NCBI GenBank assembly: GCA_963700705.1
Contig: CAVOYQ010000021.1
Location: 1-64,000 of the forward strand
Origin: JAHEFT01 sp963700705
GTDB taxonomy: Bacteria > Pseudomonadota > Gammaproteobacteria > Xanthomonadales > SZUA-36
Length of the DNA: 64,000 bases
Direction: 5' to 3'
Shown here: positions 18,906-28,320 of the stretch, piece by piece
Numbering within the stretch: the first letter of the stretch is position 1
Layout: the number at the start of each line of letters is the position of its first letter
The notes under the pieces: model-generated
Database searches by the model: none
The model's input: the letters and a program-made list of their open reading frames with translations, nothing else
Told to the model about the DNA's origin: nothing
Program-made: the position numbers and the translations under genes

Positions 18906-19671
18906 TGGTAAAGTTGTCCGCATCCGCCTGAAACGGAAATTCGCTGCGCACTTTTTGAACCGTTGACAGATCCATTTCAACGACCCTGGCGTTCTCGGTT
19001 TCCTCCAGGTCGGCCACGCAAAGCCCGGTCGGGTCATGCACCACGCTGCGGCCGGGGTAGCTCAGGCCATTGCCGTCTTCCCCGACCCGGTTGACGCCGA
19101 TCACCCAGGATTGATTTTCGATCGCTCGCGCCTCCAGCAAGGCTGACCAGTGCCGCACCCTTTTCGAAGGCCAGTTGGCGACCAGCAACATCAGGTCGTA
19201 GTCATTGCGGTTCCTGCACCAGGCCGGAAACCTCAGGTCGTAACAAATCTGCAGGTTGATCCGCCACTGCCGGAAATTCAGTATCACCCGTTCACTGCCT
19301 GCCGTGTAGCGGCGGTTTTCGCCGCCGAATGCAAACAGGTGACGCTTGTCGTAGAAGCCCGAAACGCCTTCCGGCGTGACAAATACCAGGCGGTTGAAAC
19401 GATTCCCGTCTTCCGTGATTACTGCGCTGCCGGTGATTGCACAATCAAACTGCTGCGCCAACTCCTGCATCCAACGGACCGTCGGGCCGGTCATGTCCTC
19501 GGCGGGAAGATCGGTGTCACCGAGGAAACCGGTCGTAAAGGTTTCCGGCAGCACGACAAGGTCGAAGTTGCCGCGTTCCCGGGAAATCATCGATTGCAGG
19601 TGCCGGCGGTTCATGGCCGGGTCTTTCCAGTTGAGCTGGGCCTGGACCAGCAGCGCGTTGAGTTTGCTCAT
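18898..19671 (-). CDS. Nitrilase-superfamily amidohydrolase (omega-amidase, YafV-like)
   Basis: 257 residues from the ATG at 19671. The catalytic Glu-Lys-Cys set is clear: LPETFTTGF, YDKRHLFAFGGE and LQICYDLRFP. GENRRYTAGSE and WPSKRVRHWSALLEARAIENQ match the YafV/omega-amidase branch, which removes the amide from alpha-ketoglutaramate or alpha-ketosuccinamate. Another ATG lies three codons upstream. Possibly co-transcribed with the glycosyltransferase 18 bases upstream. Confidence 0.88.
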   Translation of the reverse strand: MSKLNALLVQAQLNWKDPAMNRRHLQSMISRERGNFDLVVLPETFTTGFLGDTDLPAEDMTGPTVRWMQELAQQFDCAITGSAVITEDGNRFNRLVFVTPEGVSGFYDKRHLFAFGGENRRYTAGSERVILNFRQWRINLQICYDLRFPAWCRNRNDYDLMLLVANWPSKRVRHWSALLEARAIENQSWVIGVNRVGEDGNGLSYPGRSVVHDPTGLCVADLEETENARVVEMDLSTVQKVRSEFPFQADADNFTII

Positions 19672-19689
19672 GGCTGCCATTCTATAGTT

Positions 19690-20689
19690 CTAGGCAACGA
19701 ACAGGTAGTGCTCCCCTTCGACCCGCCCATGCGTCTGCATGAAATCCCGGATTTCCGGGTGGACGCCGGCCGCGCCTACCGCAACCAGCGTGAAGTGATC
19801 CTCCAACCGGTCAATCTCGTCGATGGACCAGACAGGAAGATCCCGCTTGCGCCCGCCAATCCGCCTGGGGTGAACGTCCAGGAATCCCTGTACCTTGACG
19901 CCTTCCTGTTGCAGCAGGTCGTGCATCAGGCGCCCTCCGGGGCCGGCGCCCCAGATGATGACCGGCCCCTTATCCCGCAGCCGGTAGCGTGCCAGGTAAT
20001 GAGCTTTGGCCTGTTGGAAACGCCTGGGGTGATACCGTGCATCGGTCCGGGTCAAGCGGCCTTCGTGTTCGCGCCAGCGATAAAGGATCGGTTGTGGTTT
20101 ACCCATTTTCATTCCCGCTTCATCCACCCGCAGGTACAGGTCATAATCCTCCGGCCATGCGGGATCGCGGTAGCCTCCAAGCCTGAGCAGCGCGTCGCGC
20201 CGGAACATGGCGGTCGGGTTGGGTATCGGGCTTTCAATAAACAGGGCCCGCTGAATCTCCGACGGTGACCGGCAGCTGTTCAGCCAGGCCTGGTAACGGA
20301 TATTGCCCCCGGCCAGGGCCTGTTCAGAAAAGATCTCGACACAGGCGCCGCACACATCGACTTCCGGATGTTCCTGCAGATAGGTGTACTGGGTTTCGAT
20401 CCGAGCCGGGCAGCGACAGGTCATCGGCGTCCATCCGTGCAAGCAATTCACCCCTGGCCTGCGCAAAGCCGGTGTTGCAGGCGCTGGAGATACCATGCCC
20501 TTCGTTTTTCAGCAGGATCAACCGCGGATCGTCACAAGCCAGTTTCGAAATGGCCCGGTCGGTACTGTGGTCGTCAACCAGCAACAGTTCCAGCGAGGAA
20601 AAAGACTGGCTGAGAATGCTCTGAACGGCAGCCCCGAGAAAACCGCCGCCATCGCGCACCGGCATGACGACGGAAACCAGGGGCGTCAC
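19690..20689 (-). CDS. Family 2 glycosyltransferase with extra C-terminal nucleotide-binding-like domain, frameshifted
   Basis: The start MTPLVSVVMPVRDGGGFLG at 20689 opens a GT-A fold: ELLLVDDHSTD and ARMDADDLSLP (DxD). At about 20405-20415 the frame must change to continue with ARIETQYTYLQEHPEVDVCG, then NPTAMFRRDALLRLGGY and PEDYDLYLRV (acceptor region), and WREHEGRLT. From about residue 230 an added domain begins VIIWGAGPGGRLMHDLL with a later FLDVHPRRIGG, resembling the GxGxxG nucleotide-binding fold of sugar-modifying enzymes. Donor and acceptor unknown. No other glycan genes nearby. Confidence 0.75.
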
Positions 20690-20703
20690 CGAAGCTTATC
20701 CGT

Positions 20704-22221
20704 TCAGGCCTCGGGTCTCATGTACGGGAAAAGCAGTACGTCACGGATCGACGGCGAATCGGTAAAGATCATCACCAGGCGGTCAATGCCGATCCCCTCG
20801 CCCGCCGTCGGCGGCATCCCGTATTCGAGCGCCCGGATATAGTCGCCGTCGAAATGCATGGCTTCCAGATCACCCGCGTCCTTGCTTTCAACCTGGGCCA
20901 GGAACCGTTCCGCCTGGTCCTCCGGGTCATTCAACTCGGAAAAGCCGTTGGCGATTTCACGTCCGCTGACGAACAGTTCGAACCGGTCCGTGACGTCAGG
21001 ATTGTCGTCATTGCGGCGCGACAGCGGCGAAACTTCGGTGGGATACCGGGTAATGAAGGTAGGTTGCACCAGGTGCTCTTCGACAGTCTCTTCGAACAAT
21101 GCGGTCAGCAGTTTGCCGGGCCCCCAGTTCTTTTCGATGTGGATTTCCCGGGTCTCGCAGGCCTGGCGCAGGATATTGGCGTCCCACAGGTCATCACCGG
21201 CCAGTTCCGGATTGTAGCGGCGCACGGCTTCTTCCACCGACAGGCGTTCGAAAGTCCCGCCAAAATCGATTTCATCACCCTGGTACATAATCTTTGTCTG
21301 GCCGGTCACGGCCCGGGCCAGGCCGGCCAGCATGGCTTCCGTCAAATCCATCAGGTCGTTGAAATCCGCGTACGCCCAGTAAAACTCCAGCATGGTGAAT
21401 TCCGGGTTATGGCGGGTAGAAACGCCTTCGTTCCGGAAATTCCGGTTGATTTCATAGACCCGCCCGAGACCGCCCACGATCAGCCGCTTCAGGTACAACT
21501 CGGGCGCCACGCGCAGGAACATTTGCAGGTCCAGCGCATTGTGGTGCGTGATGAAGGGCCGGGCTGCCGCGCCACCGGGAATCGGGTGCATCATCGGCGT
21601 TTCCACTTCGAGGAAATCGCGCTCCGGGGCCTCCATGAACGACCGGATAAACGTGATGATCTTCGAACGGGTGCGAAAGATGGCCCGGGACTCTTCGTTC
21701 ATGATCAGGTCGACATAACGCTGCCGGTAGCGCATTTCCGTATCGGTCAAACCGTGGTACTTCTCCGGTAGCGGCCGCAAGGACTTGGTCAGCAGGCGCA
21801 GTTCATTGGCCAGGATCGACAGTTCACCTTTCTGGGTGCGGACGATGCGGCCCCTGGCGCCGATGATGTCGCCCACGTCCCAGTGCTTGAATTCCTGGAA
21901 CAGGCCTTCGGGCAGATTGTCCCGCTGGATCATCAACTGGATGGACCCACTGCGGTCCTGCAAACGGACAAAAGCGATTTTCCCCATGACCCGCTTGGCC
22001 ATCATGCGGCCGGCCAATGAGAATTCTTCCTCGATTTGCGCCAGTTCATCAGCTTCCAGCGCGGCAAAGCGCCGGTTCAGATCTCCGCTGGTCGAATCTT
22101 TCCTGAAATCATTCGGAAACGCCTGCCCTTTTTCCCTCAGGGCGGCCAGCTTGCTGCGTCTTTCCGCGATCAGGCGGTTTTCGTCGAGTTCCGTTTCGGG
22201 CGTTTCCGTTTGTTTGTTCAT
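20704..22221 (-). CDS. lysS: Lysine--tRNA ligase (class II)
   Basis: 505 residues from the ATG at 22221, which has GAGGAAG in SD position; an in-frame upstream start at 22251 lacks this. N-terminal OB-fold anticodon-binding domain (GKIAFVRLQDRSGSIQLM), then class II motifs: RSKIITFIRSFM, FLEVETPMMHPIPGGAAARPF, RVYEINRNFRNEGVSTRHNPEF (motif 2) and GIGIDRLVMIFTD (motif 3). Length equals E. coli LysS. As in most bacteria it lies directly downstream of prfB. Confidence 0.97.
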   Translation of the reverse strand: MNKQTETPETELDENRLIAERRSKLAALREKGQAFPNDFRKDSTSGDLNRRFAALEADELAQIEEEFSLAGRMMAKRVMGKIAFVRLQDRSGSIQLMIQRDNLPEGLFQEFKHWDVGDIIGARGRIVRTQKGELSILANELRLLTKSLRPLPEKYHGLTDTEMRYRQRYVDLIMNEESRAIFRTRSKIITFIRSFMEAPERDFLEVETPMMHPIPGGAAARPFITHHNALDLQMFLRVAPELYLKRLIVGGLGRVYEINRNFRNEGVSTRHNPEFTMLEFYWAYADFNDLMDLTEAMLAGLARAVTGQTKIMYQGDEIDFGGTFERLSVEEAVRRYNPELAGDDLWDANILRQACETREIHIEKNWGPGKLLTALFEETVEEHLVQPTFITRYPTEVSPLSRRNDDNPDVTDRFELFVSGREIANGFSELNDPEDQAERFLAQVESKDAGDLEAMHFDGDYIRALEYGMPPTAGEGIGIDRLVMIFTDSPSIRDVLLFPYMRPEA

Positions 22222-22239
22222 AGCTTCCTCAAGTTCCGT

Positions 22240-22290
22240 TTTCGCGGCCATGGGCCGCTCTTACGGTTGGAGCGGCCCATGGCCGCGATC
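22240..22290. repeat. Paired REP-like palindromes between prfB and lysS
   Basis: Two oppositely oriented copies, TCGCGGCCATGGGCCGCTC (22242-22260) and GAGCGGCCCATGGCCGCGA (22270-22288), form a long inverted repeat. The unit closely matches the one at 5391-5410. It lies just before the lysS start, so transcripts from prfB into lysS would carry this hairpin. Confidence 0.75.
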
Positions 22291-22297
22291 TTCCGCA

Positions 22298-23393
22298 TCA
22301 TAGCCCCTGCTTCAACGAAGCCTCGATGAACGGATCCAGGTCACCGTCCAGCACGGCCTGGGTGTTGCCGACTTCCATTCCCGTTCGCAGATCCTTGATC
22401 CGGGACTGGTCCAGCACGTAAGAGCGAATCTGGCTGCCCCAGCCAATATCGGACTTGGAATCCTCCAGTTTCTGGTGTTCCGCCGTCCGCTTCTGCATTT
22501 CATGCTCGTACAGTTTGGCGCGCAGTTGCTTCATCGCGTGGTCCCGGTTTTTATGCTGGGACCGGTCGTTCTGGCACTGCACCACGATGCCGGTGGGGAT
22601 ATGGGTCATACGCACGGCCGAGTCGGTCGTGTTGACGTGCTGACCACCGGCGCCCGAGGCCCGGTAAACGTCCACCCGCACGTCCGCCGGGTTGATGTCG
22701 ATTTCGATGTTGTCATCCACTTCCGGTGAAACGAACACTCCGGCAAAAGACGTGTGCCTGCGGGCGCCTGAATCAAAGGGCGATTTACGGACCAGGCGGT
22801 GCACACCGGTTTCGGTACGGCACCATCCGTAGGCATAGTCGCCCTTGATATGGATGGTCGCACTCTTGATTCCGGCCACGTCACCGTAAGAGACTTCGAC
22901 CAGTTCGGCGTCCCAGCCACGGCGCTCGGCCCAGCGTAAATACATGCGCAACAGCATTTCCGCCCAGTCCTGTGCCTCGGTGCCACCGGAGCCGGCCTGG
23001 ATATCGAGAAAGCACGGGCTGGGATCCACTTCGCCCGAAAACATGCGCTGAAATTCCAGGTTTTCGACTTTTGCCTGCATGCCTTCGAGGTCGCTGCTGA
23101 CCCCTTCGGCAATTTCCTCATCCTGCTCTTCGATCGCAAGCGCGAGCATTTCGCCGGCGTCTGCCAGGCTGCGCGTCAGGTCATCCAGCGTGGTGACGAT
23201 GTCGGTGAGGCTGGCCCGCTCGCGCCCCAGTGCCTGGGCTTTTTCGGGGTCGCTCCAGACGTCCGGATTTTCGAGTTCCCGGTTTACCTCTTCCAGACGG
23301 TCACGCTTGTTAGCGTAGTCAAAGATACCCCCTAAGCGCCTCGGTGCGGCGCGAAAGGTCTTCAATCAGGTTGGTTTGCAGATTGGTTTCCAC
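22298..23393 (-). CDS. prfB: Peptide chain release factor 2, with programmed +1 frameshift
   Basis: Release factor for UGA and UAA stops. The reading begins at a GTG at 23393 (VETNLQTNLIEDLSRR), runs 24 codons to an in-frame TGA at 23319-23321, and continues after a +1 shift with DYANKRDRLEEV. The corrected product is 364 residues, as in E. coli (365). The SPF stop-recognition motif (KSPFDSGARRHTSF) and GGQ (GAGGQHVNTTDSAVR) are present. The SD for the GTG is weak. lysS follows downstream. Confidence 0.96.
23318..23333 (-). promoter_or_regulatory. Programmed +1 frameshift site of prfB
   Basis: Minus strand AGGGGGTATCTTTGAC: the internal SD-like AGGGGG, slippery CTT codon and TGA followed by C. 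This is the canonical site by which low RF2 lets ribosomes slip and make more RF2. Confidence 0.97.
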
Positions 23394-23495
23394 TTGGAAC
23401 GGTCCGGCAAAATCGAAGGGCTGCATTCTACACAATGCCAACCGGGGATTATACTGTGATAAATTAACGAGCTACTCATTCCCGAGGAAAAACCG

Positions 23496-24281
23496 ATGAA
23501 AAAAACACCCGTGAATTTCGCCCTGAAGGCGATTGCCATTTTTTTCCTGGTGCTGCCGGCGGCTGCCGCGTGGGCCGAAGCACCGCCGCCGCCGCTGGCT
23601 GAAATGTGGCTGGTCACCCCGAAGGCGGGACAAGGCGATGAATTCCGCAAAGCGCTGGCGGAGCACATGGCGTTCAGGTCGGAACACGGCGACCCCCGCG
23701 CCTGGCAGGTGTATACCCCGTTGCTCGGCGATAACCTCAGCCAGGTCGCCATCCGTTTCTGCTGTTTCAACTGGGCCGACCAGGACAGTTACGCGGCCTG
23801 GGGATCCAGCGCAGACAAGATCCAGGCCCATTTTGACGAACACGTTGCGCCCCATGCCGACAAGTGGGAGCACTATTTCGAATCGATGGACTGGGGCAAT
23901 TCCCATTGGGCTGAATCCGCGGGATCCGCAAAGTATTACGCGGTGACTGAATTCAACATCAAACCCGGTTCGGGCCAGGATTTCGACGCGGCGCGGGATG
24001 CAGTCAGCCAGATCGCCCTCAACCAGGGTTGGGCCACGGACGACCGCTCGTGGATCTGGGCTTCGGTTATCGGCGGCAGCCCGCGGGAGAGCGTGATCAT
24101 TCCTCATGCCGACTATGCCAGCTTTGATCGCGGCGACGAAGATTTTTCGAGTTTCCTGTCCCGGCACCTGGGACCCGAAAAAGCGGCCGAATTGATGAAG
24201 CAGTTTTCCGGTGCGACCGAGCGCAGCACTTTCCAGATCTGGAAGCACCAGCCAGACCTTTCGATGAGCTCTGAAGATTGA
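23496..24281 (+). CDS. Exported protein of unknown function
   Basis: 261 residues with a signal peptide at 1-27 (ends AAAWAEA). The mature part is rich in Trp and acidic residues. Two similar segments (PLAEMWLVTPKAGQGDEFRKAL and KYYAVTEFNIKPGSGQDFDAA) start about 115 residues apart, which suggests a tandem ABM-like or dimeric alpha-beta barrel fold. No catalytic motif recognised. Start chosen for the signal peptide and the GAGGAAA upstream. Separate from the MaoC gene by 39 bases. Confidence 0.65.
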   Translation: MKKTPVNFALKAIAIFFLVLPAAAAWAEAPPPPLAEMWLVTPKAGQGDEFRKALAEHMAFRSEHGDPRAWQVYTPLLGDNLSQVAIRFCCFNWADQDSYAAWGSSADKIQAHFDEHVAPHADKWEHYFESMDWGNSHWAESAGSAKYYAVTEFNIKPGSGQDFDAARDAVSQIALNQGWATDDRSWIWASVIGGSPRESVIIPHADYASFDRGDEDFSSFLSRHLGPEKAAELMKQFSGATERSTFQIWKHQPDLSMSSED

Positions 24282-24320
24282 AGACGCCCGGCCCGGTTGA
24301 CCCGCTCCGAGGGGATAATC

Positions 24321-24791
24321 ATGCCTGAACCCATAAAAGCTCACGAGCTTCCCTCGCTGGTTGGCCTCGAGCAGGAACCGTCATCCTGGCTGGAAGTGAC
24401 CCAGGAACGTGTCAACCGGTTCGCGGATGCAACCAACGACCACCAGTTCATTCACATCGACCCGGAAAAAGCGTCGCAAACCCCGTTTCGCGGCACCATT
24501 GCGCATGGTTTCCTGACCCTGTCGCTGCTGCCTTACCTGCTGGCGGAAAAGGCCAGGCCGGTCGAAGATACCGGGATGGCTATAAATTATGGCCTGGAAA
24601 AAGTTCGCTTCCTGCAACCGATCCGTGTCGGCAGCCGGATCCGCGCCCGCCAGGTCCTGTTGGAGGCTGTTGAAAAGAAAGCGGGTCAATGGCTGACCCG
24701 GACCGCGGTGACCATAGAAATCGAGAAACTGGAAAAACCGGCGATGGTCGCCGAGTTCCTCACGATGATTGTCGTCGCTAAGACTCAATGA
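24321..24791 (+). CDS. MaoC-family (R)-specific enoyl-CoA hydratase
   Basis: 156 residues from the ATG at 24321 with GAGGGG upstream. The hydratase-2 motif is complete: FADATNDHQFIHIDPEKA with the catalytic Asp and His, then FRGTIAHGFLTLSLLPYLL. The hot-dog fold continues with NYGLEKVRFLQPIRVGSRIRAR. It hydrates trans-2-enoyl-CoA in fatty acid or polyhydroxyalkanoate metabolism. Its stop overlaps the start of the quinone reductase gene (ATGA). Confidence 0.88.
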   Translation: MPEPIKAHELPSLVGLEQEPSSWLEVTQERVNRFADATNDHQFIHIDPEKASQTPFRGTIAHGFLTLSLLPYLLAEKARPVEDTGMAINYGLEKVRFLQPIRVGSRIRARQVLLEAVEKKAGQWLTRTAVTIEIEKLEKPAMVAEFLTMIVVAKTQ

Positions 24792-25765
24792 AAGCACTGG
24801 TATGCAAGCAATACGGGCCGCCGGAAACCCTGGTCATCGAATCGCTGCCCGACCCGGTTCCGGGCGATGGTGAAGTCCTGGTCCATGTCAGGGCAGCCGG
24901 CATCAATTTTCCGGATGTTCTGCTGATAGCGGGCACCTACCAGGTCAAGTTGCCGCCCCCGTTCATCCCGGGTAACGAAGCCGCAGGCGTCATCGAATCG
25001 GTGGGCGCCGGTGTGACCGGGTGCAAACCGGGCGACCGGGTGATCATTACTCCGGCCGGGGGCGGTTTTGCCGAAAAATGTGTCGTACCGGAGAAACTCT
25101 GCCTGCCCCTGCCGGACGAATTGAGCTTTGCACAGGGGGCCGGGTTCACGATTACCTATGCCACCAGCTACCACGCTTTTCGCCAGTGCGCGGATTTGCG
25201 ACCGGGAGAAACCCTGTTGGTGCTTGGCGCCGCCGGCGGCGTCGGCATCACCGCGGTTGAACTCGGCAAGGTGCTGGGCGCCCGGGTAATCGCCGCTGCC
25301 AGCAGCGACGACAAGTTGCAATTCGCCCGGGACGCCGGCGCCGACGAAACGATCAATTACTCGCAAGTCTCACTGCGCGACGCCGTCAAGGAGTTGACGG
25401 CAGGCAAAGGTGTTGACGTGGTTTACGACCCCGTCGGCGGAGAACTGGCCCAGATGGCTTTGCGTTCCCTGGCCTGGCAGGGCCGGTACCTGGTGATTGG
25501 CTTCGCCAGCGGCGAAATACCGGACTTTCCGGCCAACATTGCGCTGCTGAAAGAAGCCAGCATCACCGGGGTCTGGTGGGGCACCTGGGCAAGCCGGAAC
25601 CCGGAACAGTCCCTGCAGAACATGATGGACCTGGCCGCAATGGTCAAACAGGGCAAACTCGTGCCACGGGTCACGGAAAGATATCCCCTGGAACATTACG
25701 CGGAGGCTTTCGCGGCGATCACGCAGCGTCGCGCCAGGGGTAAAGTTGTTTTAACCTTCGACTGA
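24788..25765 (+). CDS. Zinc-free medium-chain NADPH:quinone oxidoreductase
   Basis: 325 residues. MKALVCKQYGPPETL and AGINFPDVLLIAGTYQ mark the quinone-reductase branch of the MDR family; the zinc-ligand residues of alcohol dehydrogenases are missing. FIPGNEAAGVIESVGAGV and the Rossmann motif VLGAAGGVGITAVEL bind NADPH. Probably acts on an enone or enoyl-CoA, given translational coupling (4-base overlap) with the MaoC hydratase. Confidence 0.88.
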   Translation: MKALVCKQYGPPETLVIESLPDPVPGDGEVLVHVRAAGINFPDVLLIAGTYQVKLPPPFIPGNEAAGVIESVGAGVTGCKPGDRVIITPAGGGFAEKCVVPEKLCLPLPDELSFAQGAGFTITYATSYHAFRQCADLRPGETLLVLGAAGGVGITAVELGKVLGARVIAAASSDDKLQFARDAGADETINYSQVSLRDAVKELTAGKGVDVVYDPVGGELAQMALRSLAWQGRYLVIGFASGEIPDFPANIALLKEASITGVWWGTWASRNPEQSLQNMMDLAAMVKQGKLVPRVTERYPLEHYAEAFAAITQRRARGKVVLTFD

Positions 25766-25818
25766 TACTCCGTGCGTAACAGACGGAAGGTCTTTTCCTG
25801 CGGTACAGTACACCCGCT

Positions 25819-27441
25819 ATGAAGCCCACTTTCTTCACCGATCGGAATCAACTGTGGCAGGACCTTAAGTCCGGCGATTCGGCCGATTGGGATGTTATTG
25901 TCATCGGCGGCGGTATCACCGGTTCGGGTGTGCTCCGTGAATCGGTCCGCAGGGGCTACAAGTCGCTGCTGATCGAACAACAGGATTTCGCCTGGGGTTC
26001 ATCAAGCCGGTCATCCAAGATGGTGCACGGCGGCCTGAGGTACCTTGCCGCAGGCAATATATCCCTGACCCGTCATGCCTTGCAGGAACGGGAAAACCTG
26101 ATCAGGGAAGCGCCCAGGCTGATCGAGCGACTGGGTTACTACTTCCCCCTGTACAAGCATCGTTTCCCGCCCCGTTTTGCGGCCGGCATGCTTTTTTGGC
26201 TGTACGACCGCCTGGCGGGTATCCGGAATCACCGCCGGGTCGATAATGCTGAACTGCGGCAGGTTTTCACCCGGCTGGACACCTCCAGTCTCAACGGCGC
26301 TTTTTTCTACACGGATGCAGTTACCGATGACGCCCGTTTGACCCTGCGGGTGTTGCAGGAATCGATCCAGGCGGGCGGGTGTGTGCGCAATTACACGCGG
26401 GCCAACCGGCTCCTGAAAGAATCCGGAACCGTGAACGGGCTGATCGCGGAAGATATCCCGACCGGCGAAACCGTACCTTTGCGGGCGCGGGTCGTCATCA
26501 ACGCGACGGGCGCCTGGGCGGACCGGCTGGGAAATGCGGCCTTGTCCGGCATGAAAATCCGCCCGCAGCGCGGCAGCCACCTGATCCTGGACGCCGTTGA
26601 TTTTCCGGTGCCACAGGCCATCTTCCTGCTTCACCCGGAAGATGGGCGCCGTCTTTTCATTTATCCCTGGGAAGGGCGCACCATCGTGGGCACCACCGAC
26701 ATCTACCACCCCCAAAACCTGGATGTCGCGGCCAGCATGACGCCAGTGGAATTACAGTACCTGCTGGCCGCCGCACGCCAGCTATTTCCCGAACACCCGC
26801 CGGAACGAAAAGACGTGATTTCCACCTGGTCCGGAGTCCGGCCGATCATCACTTCCGGAAAGTCCCGCGACCCTTCCAAAGCCAGCCGGGAACACAAGGT
26901 CTGGGTGGAAGACGGCCTGGTCAGCTGCAGCGGAGGGAAACTGACAACGTTCCATCACATGGCGATGGATGTGCTGGCAGGGGCGGAGAAGTATCTTCCG
27001 GAGGCTGCAGCGTCGGGCAGTCACCGGATCTTTGACGCCCCGGCGGCCAGCGGTGCCGGCATCCTGCCGCAAGACCCGGAAAGAGGCGAGATGTTGCTCG
27101 GCCGCTACGGACAGAACGCGGCTGCGCTACTGAGTATGGCGTCAGAAAACGAAAGGGACTGCATTCCGGGAACCCAAACCTGCCTTGCCCAGGTTCGCTG
27201 GTCCCTGCTTCACGAGTCCGTGCTCCACCTGGACGATTTAATGCTGCGCCGCACCCGGTTGGGAATACTGCTCAAAAAAGGCGGTATCGAGGTCCTTGCA
27301 CTCATCGAGCCGCTGTGCCGGGAATACCTGGGTTGGGACGATGTCACCTGGCGCCAGGAAGTCACCAGGTACCAGGCCGTCATCGATCAACACTACATGG
27401 TTCCGACGCTTACCCCGGTTTCTCCCCCAGGCGCTGCCTGA
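25819..27441 (+). CDS. glpD: FAD-dependent glycerol-3-phosphate dehydrogenase family protein
   Basis: 540 residues. The FAD motif VIVIGGGITGSGVLRE starts at about residue 29. SSSRSSKMVHGGLRYL, INATGAWADRL, GRTIVGTTDIY and SGVRPIITSGKSRDPSKASREHKV are GlpD hallmarks. The C-terminal DAO-C domain is present. It oxidises glycerol-3-phosphate to dihydroxyacetone phosphate, passing electrons to quinone. No glycerol kinase or facilitator lies nearby, so it may serve lipid turnover. The 3' end overlaps the convergent SDR gene by 32 bases. Confidence 0.88.
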   Translation: MKPTFFTDRNQLWQDLKSGDSADWDVIVIGGGITGSGVLRESVRRGYKSLLIEQQDFAWGSSSRSSKMVHGGLRYLAAGNISLTRHALQERENLIREAPRLIERLGYYFPLYKHRFPPRFAAGMLFWLYDRLAGIRNHRRVDNAELRQVFTRLDTSSLNGAFFYTDAVTDDARLTLRVLQESIQAGGCVRNYTRANRLLKESGTVNGLIAEDIPTGETVPLRARVVINATGAWADRLGNAALSGMKIRPQRGSHLILDAVDFPVPQAIFLLHPEDGRRLFIYPWEGRTIVGTTDIYHPQNLDVAASMTPVELQYLLAAARQLFPEHPPERKDVISTWSGVRPIITSGKSRDPSKASREHKVWVEDGLVSCSGGKLTTFHHMAMDVLAGAEKYLPEAAASGSHRIFDAPAASGAGILPQDPERGEMLLGRYGQNAAALLSMASENERDCIPGTQTCLAQVRWSLLHESVLHLDDLMLRRTRLGILLKKGGIEVLALIEPLCREYLGWDDVTWRQEVTRYQAVIDQHYMVPTLTPVSPPGAA

Positions 27442-28222
27442 ACCGGATCATTCCCTCGATCCAGCGATCATGATCATCTGCCTTGCGCCGGAAGTAGGTC
27501 GACACCTGTGGGTGCGGCAAAACCAGGAATTTTTTCTGCTGAATGCCGGCCAATATGCAATCGGCGACATAATCGGCGCTGAGAATGCCGTCTACGTCGT
27601 TTCCGCCAAAACCGGAGGTTCCGTTTTCAACTTCGGAATCTTCATCCGCGCCGATCAGCCGGGTCGCCACGGCCTGCGGACAGACCAGGCAAACCTGGAT
27701 ACCGTCGTCATGATGGGTGATCGCCAGCGACTCGGAAAACCCGACAGCCGCGTGTTTGCTGGCGGTATAGGCTGCTTCGCCGACCTGGCACAACAGACCG
27801 GCGGCGGATGCGACATTGACCAGGCAACCGCCTCCCCTCGATTTCATCCGCGGCACCATGACCCTCGCCGCATAAACATGGGCCATCAGGTTGATGTCCA
27901 GGCATGCTTTCCAACAGTCGTTCGATGCGGACGCAGCGCCGTCCGGCCCGTCGCCAAACGCAACGCCGGCATTGGAAACGAACAAATCGATCGGGCCCCA
28001 TTCCTTTTCCACGCGATCCACGGCCGCGACGATCTCAGCCTCTTGTGAAACATCGACTTTCAACGCCAGGCCACCGACCTCGGCAGCAACCTTTTCCGCC
28101 CCGGCCAAATCCAGATCGGCGACGACGACACGAGCCCCCTCGATGCGCAGCGCCCTGCAGAGCGCCCGGCCTATACCGTGAGCACCCCCGGTGACCATTG
28201 CAACCCGGTTTTCAACATCCAT
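27410..28222 (-). CDS. Short-chain dehydrogenase/reductase
   Basis: 270 residues from the ATG at 28222 (MDVENRVAMVTGG). Classical SDR: TGGAHGIGRAL binds NAD(P), VADLD suggests NAD preference, FVSNAGVA (NNAG equivalent), and catalytic Ser-Tyr-Lys in NVASAAG and AAYTASKHAAVGF. The substrate is unknown. The extended C-terminus (YFRRKADDHDRWIEGMIRFRQR) is basic. It lies 98 bases downstream of recJ on the same strand. Confidence 0.85.
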   Translation of the reverse strand: MDVENRVAMVTGGAHGIGRALCRALRIEGARVVVADLDLAGAEKVAAEVGGLALKVDVSQEAEIVAAVDRVEKEWGPIDLFVSNAGVAFGDGPDGAASASNDCWKACLDINLMAHVYAARVMVPRMKSRGGGCLVNVASAAGLLCQVGEAAYTASKHAAVGFSESLAITHHDDGIQVCLVCPQAVATRLIGADEDSEVENGTSGFGGNDVDGILSADYVADCILAGIQQKKFLVLPHPQVSTYFRRKADDHDRWIEGMIRFRQRLGEKPG

Positions 28223-28320
28223 CCTGTATTCCTCGATACTGAATATTTCGCCCTGTTCAATGCCCGAAAACTTTTGTTCGATTATACACGGGCGTGACGG
28301 GGTCTTTGCCGGAGCTCCGG

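Noticed and set aside
19150..20268. Plus-strand open frame (about 372 codons) opposite nitrilase and glycosyltransferase genes
   Set aside because: Spans two identified genes on the other strand and shows no motif.
23319..23321. In-frame stop in prfB taken as a sequencing error
   Set aside because: The surrounding sequence is the exact programmed +1 frameshift site, so it is functional.
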